DNA from: Metridium senile | Lineage: Eukaryota; Cnidaria; Anthozoa; Actiniaria; Metridiidae | Length of the DNA: 64,000 nt | Direction: 5' to 3' | NCBI GenBank assembly: GCA_949775045.1 | Contig: OX459095.1 | Span: 30,763,564 to 30,827,563 of the forward strand | Shown here: in pieces, positions 23,076-34,118 of the stretch | Position numbering within the stretch: the stretch's first letter is position 1 | Layout of the letters: every line of letters starts with the position of its first letter | The notes under the pieces: model-generated | Told to the model about the DNA's origin: nothing | Database searches by the model: none | The model's input: the letters and a program-made list of their open reading frames with translations, nothing else | Translations under genes and position numbers: made by a program

Positions 23076-24276
23076 TAAAATGTGGAAAAACTGTATAACA
23101 ACTTTACACCTAAAAGAAATGAGGCTGATTTATAAGTTTTAAAAGTTTAAAACATAATAATCTTAAAACTTGAGGCTCAAAAGCGGGATTTATGCAAATC
23201 CTGAAGTTTTTATTAGAAATGTTCGTAGACCATGCACAATCACAAGCAATGCAAACATTTTAATTACTTATCAAACTTCAATTAAAAATAATTGTGGATA
23301 TGTGATTATAAATATACACCAGTGATTTACAGCAAATAATCAGGTAAGACTCACGATGTAAGACTGATGAAATCTACAACACATAGAAAAGTAATGGTCA
23401 CTGCTTACATGAGTAATTGTCCCTTAATATTCAAGATTTCAAAGGCTAGTTTTCCATGTTTATTAAATTGAAATTGAATTGTAATCAAATGCTATTTTTC
23501 TTGGTGATTATATTGGCAAAATGGAAGCTTTTCGACAATCTTCCAATTCCCGTGGGAGTGGAGGTGAGTAAGCGAGTGACCTCGCTGTGAAATGCAAATT
23601 TGCATATATGATAAAATAGTGTTTACATTCAAATTTTCTGGAAAAATGATCTTTTCATCGATGCATTTGCGTTTTATTACATTCTAATATTACTTTTGAA
23701 CCAGTTAATGTATGTTTTATGATTTAAAACCAATGTAATGTGGATGTATATAATGTCCATCGATATTGTTGATTTTGATATTTCTTGCATTTAATTTTAC
23801 GATGATATTTTGTAGCCAAAACGCAAATGCCCAGAAATGTTTTTCATTGGAGTTGAAGTACAACTATTCCTCTTCATTTCGGTATAAATAGTTATTAGGA
23901 AATCAGAATTCTTGTATGAAAAAAATAATTATGAAAAGTACCAAAATTATGGTTTTCACGACCACCCGAAAATGCTCTTACTTCAAATATTCATAAAAAA
24001 TTAAAATAATACGATTTATCAAAATAAAACATACTGTTCAAAAGCTGTAATGATGTTCTATAAACCGTGTAAATTTGATTACAAAATATGAAGAGAAAAC
24101 GCCGCACGAGATTTAAAAACATTACAAATTTTCGAAAATTCAGACGGCAAAATTAGGCCGAAAATAGGTCAAACTTTGAACGGATGTCACGTGACCGCTT
24201 TAAAATGAAACGACTAAATAATGCCCATATGATTACTTGCTCATGACTACCTTTCACCATGAAAAGTTTCAGGTGG
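21581..24276. mobile_element. Giant palindrome (foldback element) in a VioB-like intron
   Basis: The left arm 21581-22612 (from CCACCTGAAACTTTGCATGG) and right arm 23191-24276 (ending CCATGAAAAGTTTCAGGTGG) are reverse complements over about 1 kb with few differences. The spacer of about 580 bp holds a 36-G run. The right arm has an extra segment of about 40 bp near 23545-23580 (GTGGGAGTGGAGGTGAG). No transposase frame is recognised in arms or spacer. Near-identity of the arms implies either recent origin or arm-to-arm gene conversion. Confidence 0.85.
23039..23074 (+). repeat. Poly-G run (36 G)
   Basis: Uninterrupted G run in the spacer of the palindrome, and so in the sense strand of the VioB-like intron. 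It could form a G-quadruplex. The exact length may be affected by sequencing. Confidence 0.9.
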
Positions 24277-24482
24277 CCATTATCAAGTGATCATGACATG
24301 ATAGAGTAATACAGTCACTTTAAGTGTTAATTAAGCTTAAGTTGAAAACTTAAAGTGACTCTATTAAGGCAAAAGTATTCACTTGATTTTTTGTTTTTCA
24401 TTCTTTGTATTGTTCTTAATTATTGTTTACTTTATCTTTAAGTAATTTTCACTCATTATTATTCATAGTTATCAGTTTATCA

Positions 24483-24529
24483 TTTTCACTTTATAATGGC
24501 GTTTGTTAACGTCGAAACGTCGTGAAAAA
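24483..24529 (+). ncRNA. Decayed hammerhead-like motif
   Basis: TTTTCAC and GTGAAAA close a stem I of 7 bp, GGCGTT/AACGTC form stem II, and CGAAACGTC supplies the 3' core. The 5' core reads TTTATAAT instead of CTGATGA, so catalysis is not expected. Likely the remains of a Penelope-like terminal repeat. Confidence 0.5.
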
Positions 24530-24679
24530 CTTTGTTAATTTAATGTCTTATCGCAAAGTTTTATTGTGAAATGTATTTCTAAATCTTTACTTATATTATG
24601 TATATGGAGGAGTTATTGGACTGCAGTTTGCAGTCATGAGTTAGGTTAGTGAATGCATGTCTAAGAGACTGCTTTACCG

Positions 24680-24850
24680 GTAGACAACCTTTTATTCTTT
24701 GGGAATTGAATAGCACAACAGGATCTTTTACGTCCCCCTTTTATAGCGTTAGAGTGAAGGCAGACAGGACCTCTAGCTTTATTAACTACGTACTTATCCG
24801 AAAAGACGTAGCATTTGCAGAAATATTTACAAAGGCAGCACCTTCTCCTC
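24680..24850 (-). mobile_element. SINE fragment (Nin-like domain), minus strand
   Basis: On the minus strand it carries the sequence block that follows the tRNA head in the 44857 SINE: CGGATAAGTACGTA..., AGAGGTCCTGTCTGCCTTCA and GGGACGTAAAAGATCCTGTT. The tRNA head is missing. Confidence 0.65.
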
Positions 24851-25081
24851 CTTTCTTATTTTAAGACCCTGAGTATTGATCATTCTTCTAAATTGATCTA
24901 TTTATCGGTTACTTTGATAATAGCCTGCCGCTGAATGTAATCCAATATTCTGGTAGTTATTGACGGATGTTACTATAGCAACAATTCATGAGAACATAGT
25001 CGGATACAAAATATTTTATAATGGCAAATAATACTGAGTTTCATTTATAATTTCAACTTAATCATATCTTTCAGCACAAAG

Positions 25082-25479
25082 AGCGAAACCCATTCCATTA
25101 CCAGAAACATCACAACACCATTGGTGCATTTTATATGCACATCTTGAACACCTTGGGACATTTGACAGACTGTGGAAATAACAATATAATATTTAGTGGA
25201 GATCCTGCTCGACAAGTCAAATTTTGGCACTACAATGATACGATACAAGAAGTATACGATACAAAGATAACGGATTTTCAATCAGCTGTTGAAGCTATTA
25301 AAGTCATCGTCGATCAAGGAGAGGGTAGTTCACCGTGTAATCCAATGTACTGGGCCAATGGTACTTCAGAGGACCTTTCTCATTACTTCCAGTTTTACTC
25401 CATTGCTGAACATAGAGAAATAGTTGTCGATCCCAAGGATCCAAAGAAGATGAATGGCGAACACGTGGATTACCCAAAG
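25082..25479 (+). CDS. VioB-like gene, penultimate exon
   Basis: Encodes NTIGAFYMHILNTLGHL, corresponding to the conserved TIGEFY..I segment after the ferritin-like motifs in VioB, then a SHYFQFYSIAEHREIV segment. Donor CCAAAG|GTAAAAG at 25480. The first acceptor (TTTCAG, 25074) would put the upstream exon out of frame. Using the AG seven bases further on (25080-25081) restores it, giving T-ERNPFHYQ. If the first acceptor is used, an extra small exon of 3n+2 bases must lie between 20352 and 25074. The exon ends on a codon boundary, matching the start of the last exon. Confidence 0.82.
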
Positions 25480-25838
25480 GTAAAAGGCTTGGGATACATG
25501 CTGGGATACCTCCTAGAACAAGATTACAAGGGGCCAAACCAACTCGAGGGGAAAATAAAATTGTGCAAAGCATAAAACAAAACAGCTGATATTTGGAGCT
25601 CACCCATTCTTTACTTTGACCAAAAAAAAAAAAAACGAAAACTGAGTCAAGTGATAAGACAATCGTTTTTGTGAAGTCGCCATTTTGGCTAGACAAAAGA
25701 ATAGCAAAAGAACGCCAGAAGAAGGCTAGTTTTTTTTAGATCAAAATCATCATTTTATTTAGTGAAGACCAAAGGAAAGTGTATACCTAAAATATTTTAA
25801 GTATTTGATCGAATTGAAAAGGTCAAACTAAGAGATGA

Positions 25839-26290
25839 ATGACTTCCAAAGATCAGTTTTTTTTTTTTTTGCTTTATGCATTTCTATTTTCCCAGCAAGA
25901 CGGTTTTGCGAATCAAAATCACGTTGCTATGGGTATCCAAGCACGTGACAAGCACGTGCTTGGTCAGTGCATTAACGTTTTACTGACTGTGTGTTTACTA
26001 ATTAGATTGTTGGTGAGTGAATTGTGTTGGTTGGTTGGTTGGTTGGTTAATTGGTTGGTTGGTTGTTTATTTTGGTTGGGTGGTTTGTTGTTTATTTGGT
26101 ACGTTGGTTATCTAGTTGGTTGGTTGTTTAGTTATTGGGTTGGGTTTTTTTTTTGTTCGTTGGTTGTTTGGTTGTTTGTTGGTTTGGTTAGTTTTTTGGT
26201 TGGATGGTTGTTTGTTTGCTTGGTTGCTCACGTTTGGTTGGTTGGTTATTTGTTTGGTTATTTTGTTATTGAGTAGGTTACTTGGGTTAG
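25839..26290 (+). repeat. GGTTGGTT low-complexity intron tract
   Basis: Degenerate TTGG/TTTGG repeats (mainly 26020-26270) in the last intron of the VioB-like gene. The large Trp/Leu/Val frame here is an artefact. Confidence 0.85.
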
Positions 26291-26321
26291 GGTTCATCTT
26301 CATTCTATCCATATATTTCAG

Positions 26322-26651
26322 TTGTGTAATGGAAGTTACTACTTCATTGGTCCTAAAATCCCTTTTGACCCTGATGCTGTCTGGCCAATGGTACCAAACC
26401 CACAAATGTCAAAGTACAAGCAAGGTTCAAGAGCATACCTTAATGCCATGCAATTCAATCAAGTGTACACAAAACTTCTGAGATCTTTACACGACGTATT
26501 CAATGGCCACCCCGATCATATCCATAATGCCTTGGGTCTTATGGCCTCTGTCGAACTGCACTTGAAAAAATTGATTAGAACACCAATAAACTCTGATGGT
26601 GATCCAGATATTGGGCCGAACGCTGGACCAACGTTTGATTTTGTTCCATAG
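26322..26651 (+). CDS. VioB-like gene, last exon and stop
   Basis: Acceptor ATTTCAG|TT (26321). The frame reads CNGSYYFIGPKIPFDPDAVW, then a PMVPNP segment, a LHDVFNGHPD segment, LGLMASVELHLKKLI and a GPTFDFVP end before TAG. It matches the VioB C-terminus (FDPDGVWP..DNP, ALGLM..L, AGPTFEY) and ends at the expected place. The gene therefore appears complete at its 3' end, with no stop or frameshift in any exon I examined. Confidence 0.92.
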   Translation: MCNGSYYFIGPKIPFDPDAVWPMVPNPQMSKYKQGSRAYLNAMQFNQVYTKLLRSLHDVFNGHPDHIHNALGLMASVELHLKKLIRTPINSDGDPDIGPNAGPTFDFVP

Positions 26652-26749
26652 AAGATTTGATCTTCATTTTCTTCCGTTTATAGTCGTACCGTAGAAGACT
26701 TGATCTACTGCCATATATATACTTGTAATCTCTTTAATTTATGAGCATA

Positions 26750-27920
26750 TAGACCAAAGCCAAAACTTAGCAGCCGCGCCTTTTTTCGCACGGAAATGAG
26801 GCTTATTATGCAAACAGAGGGAAAACATTCCGTCGCCAAGGACAAAACTACAACTTCATTGACAGCATTTTATAGTCCTTTTTCCACCTTTTTCTTTTGT
26901 AAAACACTAGAATTTTCAACTAAATTACCGCTTTTTACGTTATATTTTACAATAGTTAACCTTTTTCAATTTTTAGTAGCATTTTATTTTTTTTTTGACC
27001 TTTTCACTGCTCGACTTCACGCCCTTCTGCGATGAAATTATGGAGGAGAAAAGCGATTCAAAGTCAGGTAAATTGATCTTTTTAACTAATTGAAAAAAAT
27101 TGCCCATTTTTAGCCATACATACGACTTCGTATAAGTTTTTTAGTTAATTATCTATCATTTTGTTGGATTTTTGTGTTCAAATCGACCTCGCTACGGCAT
27201 CGAGATATGTTGATATTTTTGCCGTCAATCAGGTTACTAATCGCTTGCTAGCACTATATAAACCTTTAATTTCAATTGTTTATGCTTTTTCTTTCTACAA
27301 TTCTTTGACAACATCCTTTTCAATATTGTTTTACAGATGAAAGAAACAAATAAATTTAAACATTCCATGTACCTTTTTCGACAGGGCTTCATTGCTCAAA
27401 CTATGGTTATAATAATAGCAGTTATTCGCTTTCCGGCCGTTTCTCTCTACATTTCACAGTGAACAATATCAGCAAAATAGTTATCCATTTTTTATAAAAC
27501 TATCTCTCTTTTTTGCTCTAAGGTGGTTGTGATAGCTAATGGCATCAAAAATGTCAACATATCTCGATGCCGTAGCGAGGTCGAATTTTTTTTTCAATTA
27601 GTTAAAACTTTTTTTACCTGACTTTGAATCACTTTTCTCCTCCATAATTTCATCGCCAAAGAGCGTGAAGTCGAGCAGTGTAAAGGTCCAAAACAAAATA
27701 AAATGCTACTAAAAATTGAAAAAAGGCTAACTATTGTAAAATATAACGTAGAAAGGGGTAATTTAGTTGAAAATTCTAGTATTTTACAAAAGAAAAAGGT
27801 GGAAAAAGGAATATAAAATGCTGTCATTTTGTCCTTAGCGACGGAATGTTTTTTCTCTGTTTGCATAATAAGCCTCATTCCCATCCCGCGCGGCTACTAA
27901 GTTTTGGCTTTGGTCTATAG
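26750..27920. mobile_element. Palindromic element just downstream of the VioB-like gene
   Basis: Arms of about 450 bp (26750-27225 and about 27540-27920) begin AGACCAAAGCCAAAACTTAG and end with its reverse complement TTTTGGCTTTGGTCT. The inner arm ends carry GACCTCGCTACGGCATCGAG in both directions. The open frames at 26796 and 27594 are the same arm sequence read from each side, not separate genes. Confidence 0.82.
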
Positions 27921-27929
27921 GGTTTATAC

Positions 27930-28535
27930 TTTTTGAAATCGATTGAAAAACTTATATATACATATATTATATGTATGTATATTATATATACAAAATGAAG
28001 TTAGATTATAAACAGACGCTGAGCCAAAAGAAAATTTATTATATAATTTAGTTATTACATTTACTGAATTACAGCCCAAAGTGAACATTCTTTCTTTTGC
28101 CACATGGGATTGTTTGATTAAGAGAAGAGCGACGTGAGCAACGAAAATACGGTAAAATCGGTGATTACGGTTATATTCTCGCTTGCTTAACATAGAGTTC
28201 TTTCAAAATAAGTAGAAAAAAAGATTTACGAAATACCTTAAATACGTTCGTGGGCAATTGAAGCTTTTGAAACTTTGCATAATTAAATAAAAAAATGGGG
28301 GTCACCGTGCTTGATTTCGAGGATAAAATGTGGTGAATGTTGAACATTTTCACGAAAATGTCGCGCGCTTTTTCATACCTAATAATGTCAAATAAACGGA
28401 TCGGATATTAGTATATTTAACACAAAGACTTACAAAATTGATCGGGTAAAAGAAAAATATGGCAATTAAATAATTTTGAATGTGCGCTTTGTCAGAAAAA
28501 TTATAAACTAGATAAAAATTATAAACAATTTTATA
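27930..28535. other. No gene seen
   Basis: AT-rich. A TATATACATATAT palindrome lies near 27950-27990. Open frames here are short and unrecognised. Confidence 0.4.
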
Positions 28536-28539
28536 TATT

Positions 28540-28740
28540 GCTCCACGTTACATTAGAAAGACAGAAGGTGGAAGAACATTTATAGTAAGTGCAATTGAAT
28601 TTTGGAACAGTCTAAATGCACAGATAAAGAAACAACCGACTGTAAAGTCTTTTAAAAACGCCCTTCGTTGTAAGTTTCAAGAAGAACAACTAATAATATC
28701 TCATTTTTACCCATTACATAGCTCTGTTTCGTATATTTAA
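28540..28740 (+). pseudogene. LINE ORF2 C-terminal fragment
   Basis: In-frame stretch APRYIRKTEGGRTFIV, then AIEFWNSLNAQIKK and KSFKNALRCKF to a stop at 28738. This is the usual tail after the RT of CR1/Rex-type non-LTR retrotransposons (RT..G..SF...LWN.LP..I....S...FK..L). Only the last 67 codons remain: a 5'-truncated insertion. Confidence 0.7.
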
Positions 28741-29061
28741 TAGTTTTTAGCTTTTTAATAAGCATTATTGTTATTTTTAATCATTGTAATAATTTTTTTT
28801 TCTTTTCTTTTATCAACTTACTTCATATTTTTCTAATGATAATGTATATATTGTATATATTTTTAATATCGCCATTTTGCCATTTTATGTATATTGTAAT
28901 TACTCGGCATTCCTGAGGAATCCGAGTATAGGTTTCGCCTTTATTATTATTTTTTTATCTTCATCGCCAAAATGCCACGCAAACGCAGTATGGTCAATGT
29001 CATTTATACACACAAATATACGAAATAAACTGATTTATTACGGTAATTCGGTGTTTACTTA

Positions 29062-29360
29062 AATCAAACACACTCCAATAATGATAATAAACCATTAACT
29101 AATGTATTAGTGTGATAATAAGTTTGACAAATGTAACTTTTCACCGAATTTATTGCCTAGAAGCGATCAGTTTTGAAAGCGATTTAATTAAGAACCCCGC
29201 CGGGCCGAAACACAAACACAACAGTACTTCGATTCAAATCACGTAATAAAACACATGTTATTCTGTGTATGATTTAACCTAAACACTCCAATAATGATGA
29301 TAAACCTTTAACTAACGTATTAGTGTTATAATAAGATTGTCAAATGTAAGTTTTCCTGTT
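29062..29360 (+). repeat. Imperfect direct repeat pair of about 85 bp
   Basis: CACTCCAATAATGATAATAA...TAACTAATGTATTAGTG at 29068 recurs at 29283 with scattered changes, about 215 bp downstream. Confidence 0.7.
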
Positions 29361-29587
29361 GATCTTCTGTGATCTTCCTTTGTCTTTTTAATGTATTCCA
29401 AAAGTACAAATGTTCTATTTGTATGGCAACGTTTTTGAAATTAGGTGTATACATTAAAATTATTTGGCACATCAAAGAGAATCCCGAGATTACACAGTAC
29501 GTCATGCGTCTTGTTGTATTATAGATTTAGGAGGACTACAAGTTCATTAGTGTGTACACTATTTAGTGATACCCTCGTTAAATAAAG

Positions 29588-29692
<105 letters not shown>

Positions 29693-30116
29693 GAAATCCC
29701 TCCAATTATTTTTTCATTTCGAATCTCTACCTCCTTAAAATCTTAAAACCGTGGTGCTCCATTCCCGTCAAGGACACAATTTTTATGTATATGTATTCCT
29801 TAAAATATTGTTTAGGCTGAAAGTCGTTGTTTTTAGGGTTTCCCGTCTAGTAAGACAAGCCTTGCCTATTTTTGCCTCGACAAGAACTGTCGAAGAACTG
29901 TCAGAGTGTTTAACCAATCTTTATCTCACTTCAAAACACAAAGCAAGCAACCTTTTTTTCGGATATATACAAAGCTGTCATATACATTTTGACTCCTTGG
30001 TCAACAATGCATTGCGGGCGCAACCCGGCTACAGATTAATGCAAAATCTGTAGGCTGTCTTATTTTAGAAATTAAATGCAGAATCTTAGCCAATCAGATT
30101 TTAGATAATAAATTAC

Positions 30117-31150
30117 AATTGATAATAATCTGTATAATCAGTAGATTTCTGAAAGGTAAAAAAAAAAAGGTTTGAAGTCCTGTTGCGCGAAAATAATCTA
30201 GTCGGTTTCTCAGAAGTTGCCCTGTTTGTTATCATTTTATATTGAAATACAGTCATTCAATAAAGCTTCGGGATTATTATATTTGAATAAAACAGTCTAA
30301 GTCCAAGCAGCTGCAGCATAAAGTTACGTATTCAATGATGTCTCAGGTTCTTAAGATTCTGAGTTTCTATTTCTTTCTTCAAATAGTGGTTAAACTTTGT
30401 CACTGCAATCAACAGCACTTTAATGAGTTTCCCCAACTTCTTACTGAAAATACTCGCAACCGGGAATTCAGTTCGACTGCAAAAAATCGAAAGCTTTCGA
30501 AGTCCAAGTTTAAAGCTGTCAAAGTCCATAACAGGATGGCTTGTGTTCATCAGTGTACTCGTATGGCAGACTCGTGTACATCAGTTAACTTTAAGAAACA
30601 ACCAACAAACGGGCTTCACTCGTGTGAACTGATGACTAGTGGTATGCACGACCAACTGGACGCCTTAAAACACGATCAGGACTTTGATCACATCGCATTA
30701 CAGGTATGGCAATGTCTAAAACATACCACAAAGACCTTAGAAATACTTAGAACTAGCTAACTAACCATCTGCCCGTGATACAATAATAGAGTTTAGTATA
30801 AATACAAAGGTAACTATACAAAATCGCGCACTCTGATTGGTTTGCTATCTCGGATTATCAGCCGATAATCATCTTTTTGGACAAAATGGCTGCCAGTAGT
30901 CGTTTTGTCACTGTTATCGAAGATGAAATTGAAAACTTTAAAGAAACTGCTGCCCCAAAATCAACTAAAGATGCTACAAAGTTTTGTGTCAAGTTAATTA
31001 AAAGTATCATAGTAAATTTTCACGTTGTTTCTTTTCTCATTATGCGAGACTATGTTTACAATTTACTTTTGCGTGACGGTCGCGCTTTTAAAAAAATAAA
31101 ATATTTTCGGCGAATAATTGTTAAATATCCATGGGTCGGAACAATCATTT
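30117..31150 (+). repeat. Tandem segmental duplication, unit 1
   Basis: About 1.03 kb from AATCTGTATAATCAGTAGAT through the PAN exon and the MAASSRFVTV-type frame. It recurs at 31497-32541 with roughly 95% identity by eye. Confidence 0.85.
30335..30703 (+). CDS. PAN/Apple-domain first exon (copy 1) of a fibrinogen-domain protein
   Basis: Starts MMSQVLKILSFYFFLQIV, a hydrophobic signal peptide, followed by a basic linker (TAKNRKLSKSKFKAVK) and a PAN/Apple-like module (MACVHQCTRMADSC...SCELM). It ends at ACAG|GTATGG in phase 0, matching the FReD exon at 34119. PAN modules mediate protein or glycan binding in secreted proteins, and PAN plus FReD is common in cnidarians. As copy 2 has the same phase, the two could be alternative first exons, or copy 1 could be the remnant of a duplicated gene. 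Confidence 0.72.
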
Positions 31151-31170
31151 ATCTTTTACCAATAAGATGA
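30886..31170 (+). pseudogene. Crypton/DUF3504-type N-terminal fragment (copy 1)
   Basis: MAASSRFVTVIEDEIENFKE followed by APKSTKDATKFCVKLIK resembles the start of KIAA1958/DUF3504 tyrosine-recombinase-derived proteins (EEEI..F.E...PKNTK.AT..A...F). The frame then drifts into unrelated sequence. Only the first 40 or so residues look conserved. Confidence 0.4.
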
Positions 31171-31713
31171 TCTATTCTAAAATTTTGTCTTCTTGTAAGC
31201 TTAATTTGTTTGATGTGAATATAGCTTAGCGACTACTGAGTCACCATTAATTTTAATAATGAAATTATTATATACACATATGTACTAACTATTATCAACA
31301 ATTATTGGATGAGGTTTTTGTGATATATCAAGAATAATATTAAGGCAGAGGCAAGTGTAAGCAGCTGAGGCCGGAGGACTGAGCTCATTACACTTGCCGA
31401 CACTTTGATTATTCGGATATTATAAAAAGCCAATTGAATAATAGTTTTATTATCCTTTTTTTACTCCGACGAAGGGCACAGATTAGTGGAACATAATTGG
31501 CTATAACAATCTGTATAATCAGTAGATTTTCTGCAAGGTAAACAAAAAAGGTTTGAAGTCCTGTCGCGCGGAAACAATCTAGTTGGTTTCTCAGAAGTTG
31601 TCTGGTTTGTTATCCTTTTCTATTGGAATACAGTCATTCAATAAAGCTTCGGGATCATTTGAATGAAACAGTCTAACTCCAAGCAGCTGCATCATAAAGT
31701 TACGTATTCAATC

Positions 31714-32079
31714 ATGTCTCAGGTTTTTAAGATTCTGAGTTTCTATTTCTTTCTTCAAATAGTGTTTTATCTTTGTCACTGCGATCAACAGCACTTTAAT
31801 GAATTTCCCCAACTTCTTACTGAAAATACTCGTGACCGGGAATTCAGTTCGACTGCAAAAAATCGAAAGCTTTCGAAGTCCAAGTTTAAAGCTGTCAAAG
31901 TCCACAACAGGATGGCTTGTGTTCATCAGTGTACTCGTATGGCAGACTCGTGTACATCAGTTAACTTTAAGAAACAAGCAACAAACGGGCTTCACTCGTG
32001 TGAACTGTTGACTAGTGGTATGCACGACCAACCGGACGCCTTAAAACACGATCAGGACTTTGATCACATCGCATTACAG
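31714..32079 (+). CDS. PAN/Apple-domain first exon (copy 2)
   Basis: Signal peptide MSQVFKILSFYFFLQIVFYL and the same PAN-like module as copy 1, differing at about a dozen residues with no frame damage. Ends TACAG|GTATGA at 32080 in phase 0, so it joins the FReD exon at 34119 directly, giving a protein of about 339 residues. Being nearer the FReD exons, this copy is the likelier partner. The intron of about 2 kb contains the TTCGTTTA and TTGA microsatellites. Confidence 0.78.
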
Positions 32080-32279
32080 GTATGACAATGTCTAAAACAT
32101 ACCACAAAGACCTTAGAAATACTTAAGACCTTAGAAATACTTAGAACTAGCTAACTAACCATCTGCCCGTGATACAGTAATAGAGTTTAGTATAAATACA
32201 AAGGTAACTATACAAAATCGCGCACTCTGATTGGTTTGCTATCTCGGATTATCAGCCGATAATCACCTTTTTGGACAAA

Positions 32280-32495
32280 ATGGCTGCCAGTAGTCGTTTT
32301 GTCACTGTTAGCGAAGATGAAATTGAAAACTTTAAAGAAAATGCTGCCCCAAAATAGACTAAAGATGCTACAAAGTTTGGTGTCAAGTTAATTAAAAGTA
32401 TCATAGTAAATTTTCACGTTGTTTCTTTTCTCATTATGCGAGACAATGTTTACAATTTACTTTTGCGTGACGGTCGCGCTTTTAAAAAATAAAAT
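32280..32495 (+). pseudogene. Crypton/DUF3504-type N-terminal fragment (copy 2)
   Basis: Same as 30886-31170 but with TAG after NAAPK (near 32356), so clearly non-coding. Confidence 0.4.
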
Positions 32496-33255
32496 ATTTT
32501 CGGCGAATAATTGTTAAATATCCATGGGTCGGAACAAGGGCACTAGAACGCTACATTTATGTTCAAATTAATGTGTACTTATCGTTGATAGTGAATAAAG
32601 GTCCTAGTTATCATAAAACTCTTCTAAATAGTCGATATTCAGCTGTTTTTTTGCATCAGTTTGACCTCTTGTTTACTCGGTTTAGCGATGTCTCCAACGG
32701 TTCGATTTCATACTCTGTGAATATGTACCGCTGTCCCATTTAACGCCGTCGCGCCTAGATAAACATATCGAGTGGCGTACACTATAAATGAACATCTTTT
32801 ATCTTTTACCAATAAGATGATCTATTCTAAAATTTTGTTTTCTTGTATTCACTTCAAAACCTTATTGTTTGATAGAGTATTTTCTGTCATTTCTGATAGA
32901 ATGTTTTCTTTTTCACATTTCTTTTTTCACTATGCTAATCACACAATACCACATTCTGAATCCCAGGGTGTTTCATTCAGGCGAGACTATGTTATTTTAT
33001 GATGATTTTTTATCAAAGAGCTTGAATTGAATTCATTCATATACTCTCGAGTTGAAAGTTAATTCCAAGTTCCAAACACCGATAGCGTATTCACTGTTTT
33101 CTTATTCTCGACTTCGAGGGACACTGCATAAACACAATAACTTCTTATAATTATCTTCCATGGACATGAAAACTATTGTTTTTATGGAAAGTGCCCTTCA
33201 ACTTTGATGCAATTGAGCAAACTCAAAATGCTGTATTTATTGATTTATTGATTTA

Positions 33256-33712
33256 TTCGTTTATTCGTTTATTCGTTTATTCGTTTATTCGTTTATTCGT
33301 TTATTCGTTTATTCGTTTATTCGTTTATTCGTTTATTCGTTTATTCGTTTATTCGTTTATTCGTTTATTCGTTTATTCGTTTATTCGTTTATTCGTTTAT
33401 TCGTTTATTCGTTTATTCGTTTATTCGTTTATTCGTTTATTCGTTTATTCGTTTATTCGTTTATTCGTTTATTCGTTTGTTCGTTTATTCGTTTGTTCGT
33501 TTATTCGTTTATTCGTTTATTCGTTTATTCGTTTATTCGTTTATTCGTTTATTCGTTTATTCGTTTATTCGTTTATTCGTTTATTCGTTTATTCGTTTAT
33601 TCGTTTATTCGTTTATTCGTTTATTCGTTTATTCGTTTATTCTTTTATTCTTTTATTCTTTTATTCGTTTATTCGTTTATTCGTTTATTCGTTTATTCGT
33701 TTATTCGTTTAT
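33256..33712 (+). repeat. (TTCGTTTA)n satellite of period 8, about 57 units
   Basis: Almost perfect 8-mer array, with TTTG (33476-33500) and TTCT (33640-33660) variants. It reads as repeats of FIRLFVYS in all forward frames, which explains three long spurious ORFs. Confidence 0.97.
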
Positions 33713-33849
<137 letters not shown>

Positions 33850-34118
33850 CATTTAACCATTCACCAAGGAGGGTAAATTTACAATAGACCATGACGTCCC
33901 CTACTTTATGGCTCGAAATATATGTAGTTATATATTTTGTACAGAAGTTCGTCAACGAAACAGTTTCTAATATCGAAGGGCAAATTATATAGACATACAT
34001 ATAAAATATAGTAGAATAACAAAACATGTAACTTTATTGAGATTCAAAACCGTGACCTTCCGTTTTCAAACCACTGAGCTATACTAATTTCATTACACAT
34101 CTCTGTATTCTCATACAG

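Larger units (their letters stand above)
31497..32541 (+). repeat. Tandem segmental duplication, unit 2
   Basis: Second copy of the 30117 unit. An extra 22-bp duplication (GACCTTAGAAATACTTA, near 32110) and a stop inside the MAASS frame distinguish it. Confidence 0.85.

Noticed and set aside
25839..26276. Trp/Leu/Val-rich membrane-like ORF
   Set aside because: GGTTGGTT low-complexity sequence in an intron.
26796..27884. Pair of similar membrane-like ORFs on opposite strands
   Set aside because: Both are the arms of one palindromic element.
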